Of a stretch of 64,000 nt of DNA, positions 11,395-24,329 are shown one piece after another. Made by a program: the position numbers and the translations under genes. The DNA lies in NCBI GenBank assembly GCA_015143295.1, contig CM026560.1:2606501-2670500 (forward strand), read 5' to 3'. Position 1 is the stretch's first letter. The number at the start of each line of letters is the position of its first letter. The notes beneath the pieces are model-generated. The model did no database searches. It was not told where the DNA came from and saw nothing but the letters and a program-made list of their open reading frames with translations. This DNA comes from Tetracentron sinense. Taxonomy: Eukaryota > Streptophyta > Magnoliopsida > Trochodendrales > Trochodendraceae.

Positions 11395-13598
11395 TGTCGC
11401 GCCCCAAAATACCCCTTAGGAGTTAAGGGATACTTTAGGTGTGACTATACATTCCTGCCAAACCATCCTGTAATGAATAAGGTAAACATGATACAATAAT
11501 TCCAATAAGCACAGTGCGAAAGCTAATCATGAGTGCGGAAGCGTGAACTAACTTTTTCTTTTCTTCTATAACTCAACACAGTATTCCAAGTGAAAATATA
11601 CATAACATATCAAGACAAAGGTGGACAGGCCCACCTCTCAAAATATCAAAATATACAAAAAGAACTCTCTCGTACTCTCCTCTTAACAGTAGTCGAGGTA
11701 TGGCCACACCTCCAAATCCCTGTCCTCCTGGGACTGCAATGGGATAAGTGGCTCCCTCTCCTCTACGTACTCTTTCTTGACCCAAGGCTCAGGGTCGGGG
11801 ACATCCATGGAACCTGCCGACATAAAAGTACGGCTGAGCATGGAATACTCAGCGAGTACAAGCTACTAGCTAACCATAGCAATAACAAAAGTACAACAAC
11901 AATGAACACAATGCAAAATATCGATTGAAAGCAATACTAGCAGTATAAGATAAATATCATTGATCATGAAACAATATAAATATCTTAACATGCTTGCATG
12001 AATGCGAAAACTCCGGTAAAACTCATGTTCAGAAATCCTTTTTCATGTCTCGGTCTTGCTTGTGAGCCGGAGGCTAGCACCCGCACATCCTTGGGCTACC
12101 AACCTCCTTGATGTGGTTTTATTTTCTTGTGAGCCAGAGGCTAGCACCTTTCCACTTTGGCTACCAACCTCCTTGACATGTACTTGATTCATTCACTTGT
12201 TTCCTTTCACTTGTGAGCCAGAGACTAGCACCCTTCACTTGGGCTACCAACCTCCTTGACATATGCTTGTTTCTTGTTTGATTTATCATGTACAAATACT
12301 CTTGGAAAACCCGATTCATGCATGCATGCGTGGGTGTGTGTAGCACTTGTAATATCATGATGACAATATGACATGGAGAGTAGTGTATAACAATTCAATC
12401 CATAGTATAAACATGTGCTTATTTAGATAATCTATATGGCATTTAATCAAGGTTATGAGTTTAGATGAAAACTACACATATTCATGATTTCATATTCTTC
12501 ATTGATTGGATAATTTCTCATTTAGGCATTCAATCAAACATATAGCATGTCACATTTCATAGTCGTTTCATTTACTCTTTTTAGTGCATATTTTTCATCA
12601 CATCATTAAGGTACGTTCATTATTTATGGAATGCCCCTACCACCATTTTCCATTTCACACATCACACAACATCCATACGGCATCCAATCGCCTCAATCAC
12701 CATCATACATTCATGCATCCCACCATTTACATTCTTCTTGTTTATATTTAGGGAAAATAGTGCATCTCAAGGGAAAAGAGAAGAATACAAAATTAACATC
12801 ATCATTTTTCAAGGAAACCTTAGGTTATTGCTAAGTGAGTTAGTAGGGTGTAAAAATTGGAAGAGGAAAACCCTTAAAATGACGTGGAGACACTGCCCTA
12901 GCTTGGAGAATGAGTCCTTCATGTTCTTTGCCTTGGATTTGAAGAATCCAAGCTTTTGAGTGAGATCTAGGGAGCTTAAACTCTTGATTTTTGCTCAAGA
13001 GAAACCGTAGGTGAAAGCCCCTCTTTCTCTTCTCTCCCTTTCTCTCAAATGTCTGCCTTAGGGTTTATGAACCCTTAAAGGCTCAGGCAAACCCTTATAG
13101 GCAAGGATTTAACGCTCAAAAGATGAAAAAGCCCTTAATGAAATTTCTGCAAAACGCAATATATCGATCCATCGGTAGTTAAGACCGAACGATCGGTCGC
13201 CTACCGAGCGACCGGTGTTTTGACCGGGCGATCGACCAAAAACATGCTCTCTGGATTTTTCCCCATACAAAAAAGTTAATCAGTCGATAGCTACCGATCG
13301 ATCGGTTGTGGACCGATCGATCACCAGTTTGGAGCGAGCGATCGGTTGTTGACCGATCGATCGCTACATTGGACCGAGCGATCGGTGCTCTTGAGGTTCC
13401 AATTGTTTTGGTCATATCTTTTGACTCGTTCGTCAGATTTTGACGATTCAACTTGCATTGGATTCGTCTTTCGAAAAGAAACATTTCTGGCATTTCAGAA
13501 TTTTCAATTTCCCCCTTATTTATTAATTAGACTATGTAAAAGACCAATTGGCTACGAAAGTGCTATTTATTAAGTACGAAAAAGTCCGGGGTGCTACA
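11395..13598 (-). mobile_element. Solo LTR, gypsy-type family Z, copy 1
   Basis: Starts TGTCGCGCCCCAAAATACC and ends ggggtgctaca. It is flanked by a perfect 5-bp duplication CTATA (11390-11394 and 13599-13603). It aligns along its length with the solo LTR at 32251-34544. No internal retroelement sequence is attached, so it is a solo LTR left by LTR-LTR recombination. Minus orientation is inferred because the other strand starts TGTAGCACCCC and has the tgctcagccgtactttt...gtcggcagg segment typical of chromovirus-like (Tekay/Del) LTRs. It holds three copies of a gtgagcc(a/g)gaggctagcacc unit (about 12058-12265) and a cluster of cgatcggt motifs (about 13160-13390). Confidence 0.85.
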
Positions 13599-14234
13599 CT
13601 ATAAGAGGGAAAAACTAATTATAATTAATAAACTCATCAAATTTAGGAGTGGTCCTATCATTTAATTTTGAAAAAATAACGTTAACCAAGTACATCTAGC
13701 ATCATGTCATTTGATTAATTAAAGATGGTTGATATGTAAGACGACTCATGACATCAATTTGAAGAGAGAATCGAGAGTTTTGAGGTATGCCATGTGGCAT
13801 CAACCAACATATAGTATTAGTATAGATAGATAGATATCAACCAAGAAAAATGACACAAAGGAGAGGTTAGGAAAGAGATGGTCTTTTATTCAAACCAGAG
13901 ACACCCCAAAACAATCTATAACTTACAACAAACCCCATTATTTTCACACTAATAAGTAATGAGTCTTGAGGAAATGGCTAAAACTAGCAATGCAAATCAA
14001 ATAAAGATCTTACAGGCACAACATTCTTCTTATTAGAGTGAGTTCTGCAGAGAAAGAAAGACAAAAAGAAGCCTTCTATAGATACCAATCCCAATCTATC
14101 ATCTCCAACACTGGTGAACTATAAAGCACCCTAATTCTTATTGGAAAATACTAAAACAGTATCTCACAAGGTGTAATCTTTATTAATGTTGAGAAACCCA
14201 AATTCCAAAATTCCACAAGCTCATGAACACAATA

Positions 14235-15233
14235 TGTAATGTTCCCCTTATTAGTTGGCTAGAATTAGATTAGATTTAGGTTTATCTTTAGTTGTTATGA
14301 GTTTATTTATTTAGGAGTCTTGTTTAGTCTATAATATTAGAGTTGTAATCTTTAAATGGGGCATCAATGAATTAAAGAAGAGTTTAGAGGAAAAGTGTCA
14401 TCTCAAATTGGCTACTTCATACGTAACAACTTTAGGGTTGTAACAATTGGTAACAAAGCATGGTTGATTTGTGTTCAAATTATGGGCATCTATACTCTGA
14501 AGGAGCTTATAGAAGATGATCTAATGACTACAAATGATAACATGAAAGCTACGAAAGAGGTATTTTCAGCCTTCAAAACTGTTTTGAACACTTTTTTGTT
14601 ATCTTTTACACCTCCAATTGAAGATGATATTGATAGAAATAAGGATGTAGATGAAGATATTGACAATATACAATATGCAGATGAAGATGGAAAAGAAAGT
14701 GATGATGTACAGATCAGATCTGAAGGAGCAGATTTTTTAAGTGTTAACAATGAGTCCCTTCTTTCATATCTAATCACAAATATGAGATCTGAATCAAAAG
14801 AAATTTTGGGTGTTTGGATCCAACACCAACCATTCTAGTCAAAAATCATCGAGATGAGGGTTAAGCAGATTTCTTATGGTATATTGTAAAGTAATTCATC
14901 TCCACCTAAATGGCCCATCAAAGTCAATTTCAAGAAGAGAACAAAGATGAAGACTGCTTAAACATTTAATGGTCTTCAGTCTTGACGACAAGGTTGTTCT
15001 CAAGTGGTCGGGATTGTAACGTTCCCCTCATTAGTTGGCTAGAATGAGATTAGAATTAGGATAAGTCTTATCTTTAGTTGTTATGAAGTTATTTAATTAT
15101 TTAGGACTATTTTTTAGTCTATAAATATTACAGTTGTAATCTTTAAATGGGGCATAAATAAATTAAAGAGTTTATAGGAGAATTGTCATCTCGAATTGGC
15201 AACTTCATAAATAACAACTTTAGGGTTGTTACA
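14235..15233 (+). mobile_element. TRIM (terminal-repeat retrotransposon in miniature)
   Basis: Two short direct repeats, 14235-14445 (211 bp) and 15015-15233 (219 bp), start TGTAA(T/C)GTTCCCC and end in TTGT(A/T)ACA, the TG...CA form of LTRs. The primer site next to the left LTR reads ttggtaacaaagc, close to the tRNA-Met type. A purine-rich gtggtcgggat precedes the right LTR. The flanks are caata and caatc. Copy B lacks the element (acacaatcacc near 55860). The internal region of about 570 bp has no retroviral enzyme. The structure looks complete for this non-coding class; the LTRs differ at a fair number of sites, so it is not recent. Confidence 0.82.
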
Positions 15234-16248
15234 CAATCACCCTACAAAATCACACCTTCAAATGCCAATTACCCAGAAAAATATTTTCTTCATAGCAATG
15301 CTAATTCTTGAATCCCAAATTTTCCATGTATAGTCACATTCCTTGTGTGAGCACGGATTTTGATACTCACTGGAATTGATTAGGAGTCGCCACTTATTAA
15401 TTTTGAGGGATAAGTCCCGGATATGGATAAGGTCTTGTGATCTACAATGAGAGTCTAGGTAAAAGGTTCGATTAAGTATCAGGGAAGGTGTTAAGCCCCC
15501 TAGGACTTCTATTTTTCAATGGTTACCTACTCCCAAGGTATAAGCCAAATTAATGTCAAAGTTTATTCAAATGCCTAAGTTTTAGAATACATTCATTCTA
15601 AGAAATGAAAAATCCAAACTAGGGTCGAACCCGGATTGGGTTGCCTACATACTCACAAGGGGTGAGATCAGACCAAGTGTAGTTTTGGCACATGAGCCCG
15701 TGCCAAGGCTAGGGGAGTGAGTGTGTGCACCGGGGTGACTAAGGGTCTAGCGCGGGGGCTAGGGTTAGTTAACCGGGTTGGTCAAGTGCATGGTCTTAGG
15801 GTGTTTGGGACCGAAGGCTAAGGAATGAGCCCGAAGGCTTGGGAATGGGTCCGGAGGCCAAGGGTTGAGCCTGGAGACAAAGGATTGGACCCGGAGGCTG
15901 AGGAATGAGCCCGGGGCTAAGGATAAGCCCAGAGGATAAGGGTCTGGGCTCGGAGACTAAACGATTGGGCCCAAGGACAAAGGGTTGGGCCCAGAGGTCA
16001 AGGATTGAGCTTGGAGGATAAGGGATTAATCCGGTTGACTAAGGTTGGCTGGGCCCGATAGGCCAAGGGTAAGTCCAGAGGCTAAGGGTTAGGGCCAGGA
16101 GGTCAAGAGATGGGCCTGGTAGGCCAAGATTGCATATTTTGGATCTTATTGTATTTTTTAGATTTTTTAGGATTTTTTCATATTTTTCCAAATATTAGAT
16201 TGGTCTAACCATGGTTAAAAGTTAACAAAGGTTAAGTTTAACGCCAAT

Positions 16249-17614
16249 TGTAAGCAATGAAATCTCACTGCCTGCAAGGCGGGTGCATGGTGCACCTGCC
16301 TACACAAGATCACCACTCATTGGATTGGCGAATTAGGCTTCGCGCATGCCAAAGGCACGCGCGCCAGCTAGCCAAGGGCTAGCTTACCGTCAGCCCGCTT
16401 AGCATTAAATGCTAAGCAGTAGGGCATTAATGCCCCACGGACACCTTTTGTGTCAGTCCTTATGAGATTGACACGTGGATGGGGGGTTTGCCCTCGTGGA
16501 CAAACCCATATTTAAGCTTGCGGATAGACTCTATGAGTCCATCCGCGGGCCAATCAATGACTAGCCCAGTCTGTGACCATAAAAGGTCATGGACTTGACC
16601 CAGACCAAGGGTTGGACCGATGGTCCTACCCTATATTGGTCTGCGGGCTGACTAAGGTCAGACTCTGAGCCATGGTCCAAATATACTTGGACATGACCTA
16701 GACCGTGGGTGAGACCATGGGTCTCACCTCTTTTATTTGTAGACTGACTAAAGTCAGTCCTCTCCCAGATGACAGCTATTATTTGACCGTCATGTGGTAG
16801 GGAATCCTTAATAAAAAGGAATCTCTGCCATCTTTGGGGGGATCGCAAGATAGAGATCCCCTCTCTTTCTCTAATAAGAGAGTGTCATATGACACCCTAT
16901 TTGAAAGGAAAAGTTATCTCTTCCCTTTTCTTGAAAGATAAGAATCTTTTCCCTTTTGGGGGGGAAAAGTTTAATCCTCCCAGGTTTCCCAAAAAAGGAA
17001 ACCAATTTGGAATCCTTTAAAAAGGACTCTTATCCGGGTGGTATCTCTAAGATAAGAAAAACCAACTGTCTTGAACAGATGGCTCTCTCTAAGGAGAGTT
17101 GGTCTCTTTTGATTTCCTAAAAAAGAGGAAGTCAAAGGGGAGTCAAAAGAGGACTCTCCAAAAGACATAAAAAAGGAAGTTTCTCACAAGAAACTCCCAA
17201 TGCAAAAATACCCACGTATGTAGGGTAGAAGAAAGAGAAAAAACTTTCTTATTGTAGGAACACAGCAACTAGGGAGGAAGAAGAAGGATCTCCCCCATAT
17301 GGAGAATACCAGGTGAACCCTCAATAAGGTCACCTCTCTTTTTGTTCTTTCTTTTTGATGTTAAAACCTCTATGAGGTATCTTGTAACGCCTATATAGGA
17401 TCTGGGCAACCCCATTGAATAAATACAAATACTTTATTCAATATTTGTTCTTCTTTTAATCTTTCTTCTTAATCAGAGGTTCTTCCCCAAATAGGGAAGG
17501 TAATTAACAGTCTGAGTTTACTCAGATTCGAAGGATAGTCTCTCACAATAAACAATAAACTCCATACAATAATGGAGGAAATTTGAAAGCAAAGAAACAA
17601 TTTCACAGCTTACA
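16249..17614 (+). repeat. 5' LTR of the Tat element
   Basis: Starts TGTAAGCAATGAAATC and ends cagcttaca, matching the 3' LTR along its length. It holds the paired gcgggtgcatggtgcacctg palindrome near 16280, and a polyadenylation-like tail region (gaataaatac) near 17420. No confident primer binding site was seen just after the LTR; aattaatgccaagcccgg is a poor match to any plant tRNA end. Confidence 0.88.
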
Positions 17615-19429
17615 AATTAATGCCAAGCCCGGTGAGACTTTCTTCTCCCCTCATCTTTGAAGAAAGATAAAAAAATAAGAAGAAAAAAAAATAAAAGATG
17701 AGTGATTCTTTCCTCTTTTTTCTTATTGTCACTGACCAGGATCATCGAGACCATCTGCATTCGGCGGGCCTATGTTCTGACCATCAACCGACGGATGTAT
17801 ATACCCCCAATCTGGATCCCCGTGACTCATCCACTCACCTGGGCCTAGGTAACAGCAGCTCCAGCCAGGCAAGTCCGGCCAACTAGCCAGACCTCTACAA
17901 AAAGGTCGAGGTCACCAGACCAGGCCTCTACTGAAGACGCACCAGTCCATAGCAGAAGCAGAACCTAACCCATCAACTCAGGGGTGGAAAGGTAGTCTGC
18001 CTGCCTACATTAAAGGCAGGCAGCCTGCCTTTATCCGACTGCTCGCCAAAAGCAGGTCGTCAGCCAACGGGCATTACAGAGGATGTCAGCCAGCCCGCGG
18101 GAACATCAGAAAAGAAGTACCCACCTGTAGACATATCTGTCCACGGATATCAAGGAGGGTGCACACAAGGTAAAGTGGCTCAGCCACTTCACAACAGGTC
18201 AGCCCAAAAGGCAAACCTATGTCATCAGAAACCCCGAAAGGGGATTCCAAATTTGTTTACCCTTCGGGGTCAACTAGTGGAGCAAGCTCATTTCGAGTCC
18301 AAACCATAAACCAGCCAAGGTCTAAACAAGAGAAGCTCTATGGGTCGATCCTAAGATAGACTGTTGAGATCCACCAGCCCAGGTCGGTTGATGGGACTCA
18401 CCCTTCAAAAATTTATCCACATAAGGGAGATGCTGCCTAAATTATCTCAGGGCAAAATAACAAGGCCACTGGCCTAAAAGATGTTACAGAGGCTTTCACA
18501 GCAAAATTGTAGGGAACCAATCTGCGGACTAGATCTCTAGATTAGAAGATTGGTCCACAAGATAATCTTACAAATAGAAGGAGAAGTGGCCAAGGCCACT
18601 CCGCGGGTAAGGGGCAGTGCCCATCCGTGGACATCAATCAGGGTCCACAGACCCAAAGTCCAGCCAAACCCAAGGGTCCAGCCCAGGCTTATCCAATGGA
18701 CAGGTCTAGAAGATGACTTGAGTCCGCGGATAAAAGAGTCCACGGACAAGCTCCTCTTAAGAGAGGGAGAGATCTGTGAACAGATTTAACACCATCCACA
18801 GACGGTTCCTATTCCAAGAAAGAGAAAAGTTAACAGTTGAAAGCTAACAGGAACAAAGTCCCCTTGGGACAGCACTCAACCCCTGATGACATCATCAATG
18901 ATGTTATCAGATCAAGAAGTGAAAGTGCGAACTTGCAAGTTTCTTCAAACTACACAAGGGGCATTAACAGCTGCGATCAAAGTTACTCAACTGTTAATGC
19001 AAACACAAACCTGGACTCAACACTACCAGATAGGAACTTGTTGTTCAGGCAAGGTCTAAATGCATTCAGAGGCGTTAAACCGACGACCTTCGCAGCAATG
19101 ACGACAAATATTCATCATCAACATTAACAGCCTCCATCCAAAGATGTCAGCCTATTTTGGGGCCGAACAAATGCAGAACCAGAAAGAACCAGAGCATCAC
19201 ATGACCCTAGGGTCAAAGTGCTAAGTATAAGCTCTTCTCCCTTTGAAATTCCAAGGAAGAAAACTCCTAAGAAAATCCTCCAGCTCAAAAACCGTAAATA
19301 CCAGCTCCGCTGAGGAGGACATGCAATCACTGGTCAAAGCCGAGAAGGTCTAAAAAGCAAAGATCATCTCATACTTATCATGTTCGGGAGTAACCAAAGA
19401 CTAGAACATCGTACCCTCACTATGAAAGG
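17615..19429 (+). mobile_element. Leader region of the Tat element, no domain recognised
   Basis: About 1.8 kb between the 5' LTR and gag. Ogre-type elements carry an extra ORF1 here, but I see no recognisable domain. The sequence is rich in ccagcc/gtccacgga-like motifs. Confidence 0.5.
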
Positions 19430-21400
19430 GTGTCCGTAAATGTGGTTGGTACAAAGAACAACCCTGATCCAGAGCAGTTTACAACTCCGTTGTTCCAAGG
19501 AACTGGTACACCACTCGAGCAAAATCTCTCGGAAAGGCAATGTTCCCAGAACTCGACCATTGCTATTTTAGCTACTTTGGACGAGGCAAAATCTTCTAAA
19601 GCTGTTGAAACAATAGCTCCTGGCCAAATGATTTTGAGAAGGAGAAGAAGCCGCAGAAATAAGGCCAAAGGCAAAGAAATAGCCCAAGACCCAGCTCAGT
19701 CAGTTCCAAGAACTGACATAAGTGAATCCCAAGATGAATTAGAGCAAGAAGCAACCCCAATAACCTCTCCAAGAGAATTGGGAAGAATCCTTCCAACCGA
19801 AGGTGATAACTCTGACAAACCAGTGGTCCAATCAGTAATGCTAGAGGCAGTATCAGAAATACCTCAAGTAATTTTCAATGCACTTAATCCTCTATACAGG
19901 ATGCCCGGTACTTAATTTACGGAAGAAGAATTTCCGAATCTATTCCAACTACAAGGAGCAGCGTCAGGATGACCGATAGCGATCATGATGGAAAATTTGG
20001 ACGAGAACGCAAGTCAAGGGAATAACCCTCCAACTTTGACACCTCTGTCATTAAATGATCAAACATCGGCCTTACAGGCTCAGCTCCGGTCAAGGATGAT
20101 GAGATCACAGCTACGATGTCTCAAATGCAAGAGTTAACTACTCAATTATCAGCTCTCAAATCTGCATCGACACTTGGACCCCATTTCCCATACCAAGGAG
20201 ATAGCAGTAATCAAGGCACAGCCCCTGCACCTCCAAATCATCCAAGGGTACCCGAAACAGGTCCCATTCCAAATCAAGCCGCCCTCATAGGAGGAATTTT
20301 TCCATCTCTACTAACTGTAATTGAAGAGACCATTTGCAATCAAATACGGCAGGCCAAAGAAAAAGAAGAGGATGTCTGGATGATCGTGAAGCTCTATCCA
20401 GGCATCATGGATGTGATTCCATTCTTGTCAGGCTTTGTTCAACCAACATTCAAAATATTTGATGGTACCTGAGATCCGAGGTAACATTTGTCTCATTTCC
20501 CCTCGAGGTGTGGATTAGCATCCAAGATGGGAGCTCTTTGTCTCCAACACTTCGTGCAATCTTTAGAAGGCACTGCTTTCACCTGGTATGCCAACCTCCC
20601 CAAGGCTTCGATCCTTGATTGAAGTACGATGGTAAATGAATTCAGCAAGCAATTCTACAACACTCAAAGAAGAGTGGGTTTTCCAGAATTGATTGAAATC
20701 AGACAGAGAGACAATGAATCTGTAACAGAATTCATTATCCGATGGAGAGCTTTGACTTTCTCCCGTCCTCAAAAGTTCACTCAACTAAAACCTATCCGGA
20801 TGTACCTCAACAACTTCAAGCATGATCTGTCAACTGCCCTCATGGCTCAAACCTTTACTGGTTTTTAGAGGATCTGTACACAAAAGGACACGACATGGAG
20901 AGCCAAATAGGAAAGAGAAGGCAAGGTAGAAGCATTGATTGCCTTGAATCCTCAACAGCCATAGTAGTTGAAATGAAAAGGGCTGCACAATCAACACCAA
21001 ATACCGGTAGACCAATCGATCGATCAAATAATGGTAAGGTAACAATCAAGATTGGTGCTAAACCAGCTCAAGGTGGAGCCAGAAAGCCACAATGGCAAGA
21101 TAAGCGCAACCCACCAAAGAAGATCACCATTAAGGAAATAACGAATAAAACATATTCATTCTCTGAAGACATTGTCGAAGATCTGTTTGAAGACCTCCTC
21201 GCTAATGAACTCATCACTCTCCCAGAAAGCAAGAGACGTCAAGAGATCGGGATGAAAGATGATCCTAAATACTGTCCTTACCATCGTATAATCAATCACA
21301 AAATAGGTGACTGCTTTATACTGAAGGACATTATTCAACGACTTCTGGACAATAAAGAAATTGTCATTGGTCAAGATCTCTAATAGGCAACTACATCCAA
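19430..21400 (+). mobile_element. gag region of the Tat element
   Basis: Holds a gag-type capsid segment (ETICNQIRQAKEKEED; RQRDNESVTEFIIRWR) and, near 21260-21310, the zinc-binding-like motif CPYHRIINHKIGDC followed by FILKDIIQ, typical of Tat/Athila gag proteins. Fossil copy. Confidence 0.8.
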
Positions 21401-21849
21401 TACGATGGTGGCTTCAGAACCATTTAAAAAGATGAAGTATCTTCAAGTGGTAATCTTCCTAGCGATAAATCGTCAAATGAAGAAGGTTAGACTCTCTTTG
21501 AAAGCAAAAGAGCAAAGAAGAAGAAGCAATTGGCCCAAAATACCGGTACTAAAATGCAAGCTCAGGGTGCAAGGCAAGCTCAAGCCTAAAGAAAAGAAGG
21601 GAAGCACATAGCCAAAGCCGAAAAGAAGAAGAAAATGGAAAGAGCAAGGAAAGCCAAGAAAAATGGTCCCACGCAAGATACTCTTATGGAAAAAAAGTCA
21701 TTGATGGCAATCACCTTGATGGACTTCATCCCTCTGGATTCTACTCCGACTGTGACTACGATAGCCTCCAGTCAACGGACTCGGAAGATGAATCCAATAT
21801 CTTCTCTTATTATGTCATTAATGCGGTCCTAAATGAAGACCCTTCATGG

Positions 21850-23465
21850 TTGAACATGCCAAGACAAGCGGCAACCTGCAATCCAGAAAGGCACCAAACA
21901 TTTCAGGATTGGCTAGATCAATTTGAAGATATTGAACTCCTAGAAAGGAGACCATCCACACAAGGACGGGTCCCTACGGGGCTTTCAGATCTCTCTGAAG
22001 GATTCTCATTTAGAGGAGAACGAGAGGCGGATGATGAACAAATGCAATCTAATTTCTTTGAAGAAAGGTTAAATATACCTGAGGCCCCAGATCAAAACCA
22101 TCATCAGATGCGACAATCGGTCCAAACCTCAACTCAGCCTAAGAATCAAGATTCACCTACTACAATCGGTTTGAACAAGGACTCTCTAACAGATGAAGCA
22201 GTTCTAAACTCAGGGCCAGCTGATAGTTCAATGGCATTTGAACAAATTTTAGCCCAGCTTGGAAATCTGATAGGGCAATGTGAAAAAGGAAGGAGGTTGC
22301 CCTTTAAAAAAAAGGAATTAAGTTGGACTTCAGTTCTGTGAACATGGTCCAGCTCTTAGAAGGAGAGTCATCTGAAACAATAGATCAGATGATTGCCAAA
22401 GTCTATCAACTCAACCTCCAGTCAGGTAGAAAGCTACAACCAAAGTTTATGCTAGTCCAATATGAAAATTGGACTAGAGCTCAACCGGCCCCAGCCCAAT
22501 CAGCTCCCGGTAATGAGAAGGTCAAGTATAATATTCTGGCTTATCTGAAGAAAATTCCTTTCTTGCTAAGCGTCTATGATGCTCTCAAAATGTCCCTTGA
22601 GTTGAGAAGGTCTCTTATATATGCCTTCTCTAATCCAGAAGACTTCTCTAAAGATGTTATAAGTCAAACACTGCAGCTTCCTGAAATAGAGACTTCTTGT
22701 CTCTTCACAATCACTTTTAATGATGAAGACATGCGAGCTAAGACTCTCCAGCATAATCGGCCACTGTTTATTTCAGGACTAGTTAATGAAACTAGTATCT
22801 CCGAAGTAATGATTCATGGAGGTTCAGCCGTCAATATCCTCCCAAGAAGGATGCTGTCTAAGCTCGGCATATAAATAGGCCGGCTACATGAAAGTAACCT
22901 GATGATCCAAAGCTTCAACCAAAACGAGCAAAAGCCCATGGATATAATCAACCTCAAAACCAGGTTTGGGGATATCGCTGAAACCACAACGTTACTGGTG
23001 ATCGATGTTGATACATCATATAACGCCTTGTTGGGGTGTCAATGGATGCATAACCATCTAGTTGTGCCATTCACTTATCACCATTACCTCAGATACCCTC
23101 AGGGAAACAGGCAAGCAAGGATCAATGCTGATGATGATCTTTTCAATGATGTGGAGGCATATTACGCATAAACGCGTTTCTATGTCAAAAGTGCCCAAAT
23201 AAGCATTCAACATAAGCCCAAGGGGAAAAGTTAAAAGTGGCCCGAAAAGCAATCATGGACCTGCCCAAACTGCAGTTCTGAAAAGAGTGTTCAAATATAC
23301 CCTAGAGTCCCAAAGAAAAGAAGGACAACTAACCCTGACTTTGGTTAAATCCCCACAGAAGTCTGAGAAGGACAAACTAGTAGATCCCTTCCGGATTCAT
23401 GAGGTTGAACAAGTTGACCTTCTTCAAACTTTGAAAGGTGATCATATAGTCCATTTGAGGAAGAT
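21850..23465 (+). mobile_element. Protease region of the Tat element
   Basis: The segment MIHGGSAVNILPRRMLSKLGI (around 22810-22870) matches the aspartic protease region of Tat pol. It is followed by a segment matching the usual TSYNLLLGRPW (here TSYNALLGCQWMH, near 23020-23050). The upstream part is acidic and weakly conserved. Fossil copy. Confidence 0.75.
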
Positions 23466-24329
23466 GGACTGAACAATGGTAGAAACTACCTCTAGTTGTA
23501 CTGTCTCGGTCAAAAAAAGAAGACAGAAATCGATGCTCTTTAATTCCCTAGGTGCATATAACAGGATAAACTCCTCATGAACCGATGAAAAGAGCAGGAT
23601 CGTTAATCCTTACAGGAAGAAGATAAGCTTTGGTAAAACAACTACAAAGCTCCTCAATGACCCAGGTTTTAATCCCAAAGAAGGAGAGCAAGTCAAAGAA
23701 ACTCTCCTACCAGCTTACGAAGCTATGCTCAAAATGGAGCAACATAAAGCACTAGATACTAGTAACTATGTTGATACAGATATGTCAGGAATTGGGTTTG
23801 ATTCATCCAGTCTTTGTATTTGAAGGAAATCATAATCAGACCGTGAATATGGTCATGGTCAGGGAGGAGTCCATGTCAAAAGAAGTCTCCATAGAATGGA
23901 TCCAGAAGAAGCGGAGTCCCTACAAGCATCCCCATGGGTTGGGGCAGTACATCAAGATATAATTGATAGCCTGACTAAAGTCAGTCTCGGTGCATGACAG
24001 AAATGGCCGACAGCAGAAATCATTCCCAATGTCAGTATTCCATCCCGAGGAACATGGGAAAAGTCCATTGTTTTTCATTCCGTAGGGCAAGCAGGTAAAG
24101 CCACCCCCCGGAACACCAGAAGGGACAGAAAAATGAACCCTTATCAAAGGAAACCCCTAGCAATCAAGAAAATGCTTGAGAAACATGGATTTAACACTGA
24201 AGAAGAAAAATAAGCTGAGCATGAAATCATGCTGACACTTAGGACTTCAGCTAGCTATAAACAGGTTAGCTCTAATTTAGGAAAATCTGAGTTACAAAAT
24301 CCTGATCCTCTACCAAATGAAGATCTAGT

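Larger units (their letters stand above)
10061..13842 (-). mobile_element. Inserted block, possibly a non-autonomous Helitron
   Basis: This block is absent from copy B and contains the hAT-like MITE and the solo LTR listed separately. Read on the minus strand, one end has cacccatgcataacacgggg (around 10100-10120), a short GC hairpin followed by an AT-rich terminus ctactata, reminiscent of a Helitron 3' end. The other end reads tctatctatctatactaata (near 13820-13835), reminiscent of a Helitron 5' end. The terminal CTRR is not matched exactly, and no Rep/helicase coding is seen. A region at about 10540-10970 is rich in ctcgagt/cgagtcga motifs. The call is tentative. Confidence 0.25.

Noticed and set aside
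14395-14838. 147-codon open frame
   Set aside because: Spans the end of the TRIM left repeat and its internal region; acidic low-complexity translation with no known domain.
16561-16848. Open frame in the Tat 5' LTR
   Set aside because: It lies wholly inside an LTR and a related sequence recurs in the 3' LTR; non-coding.
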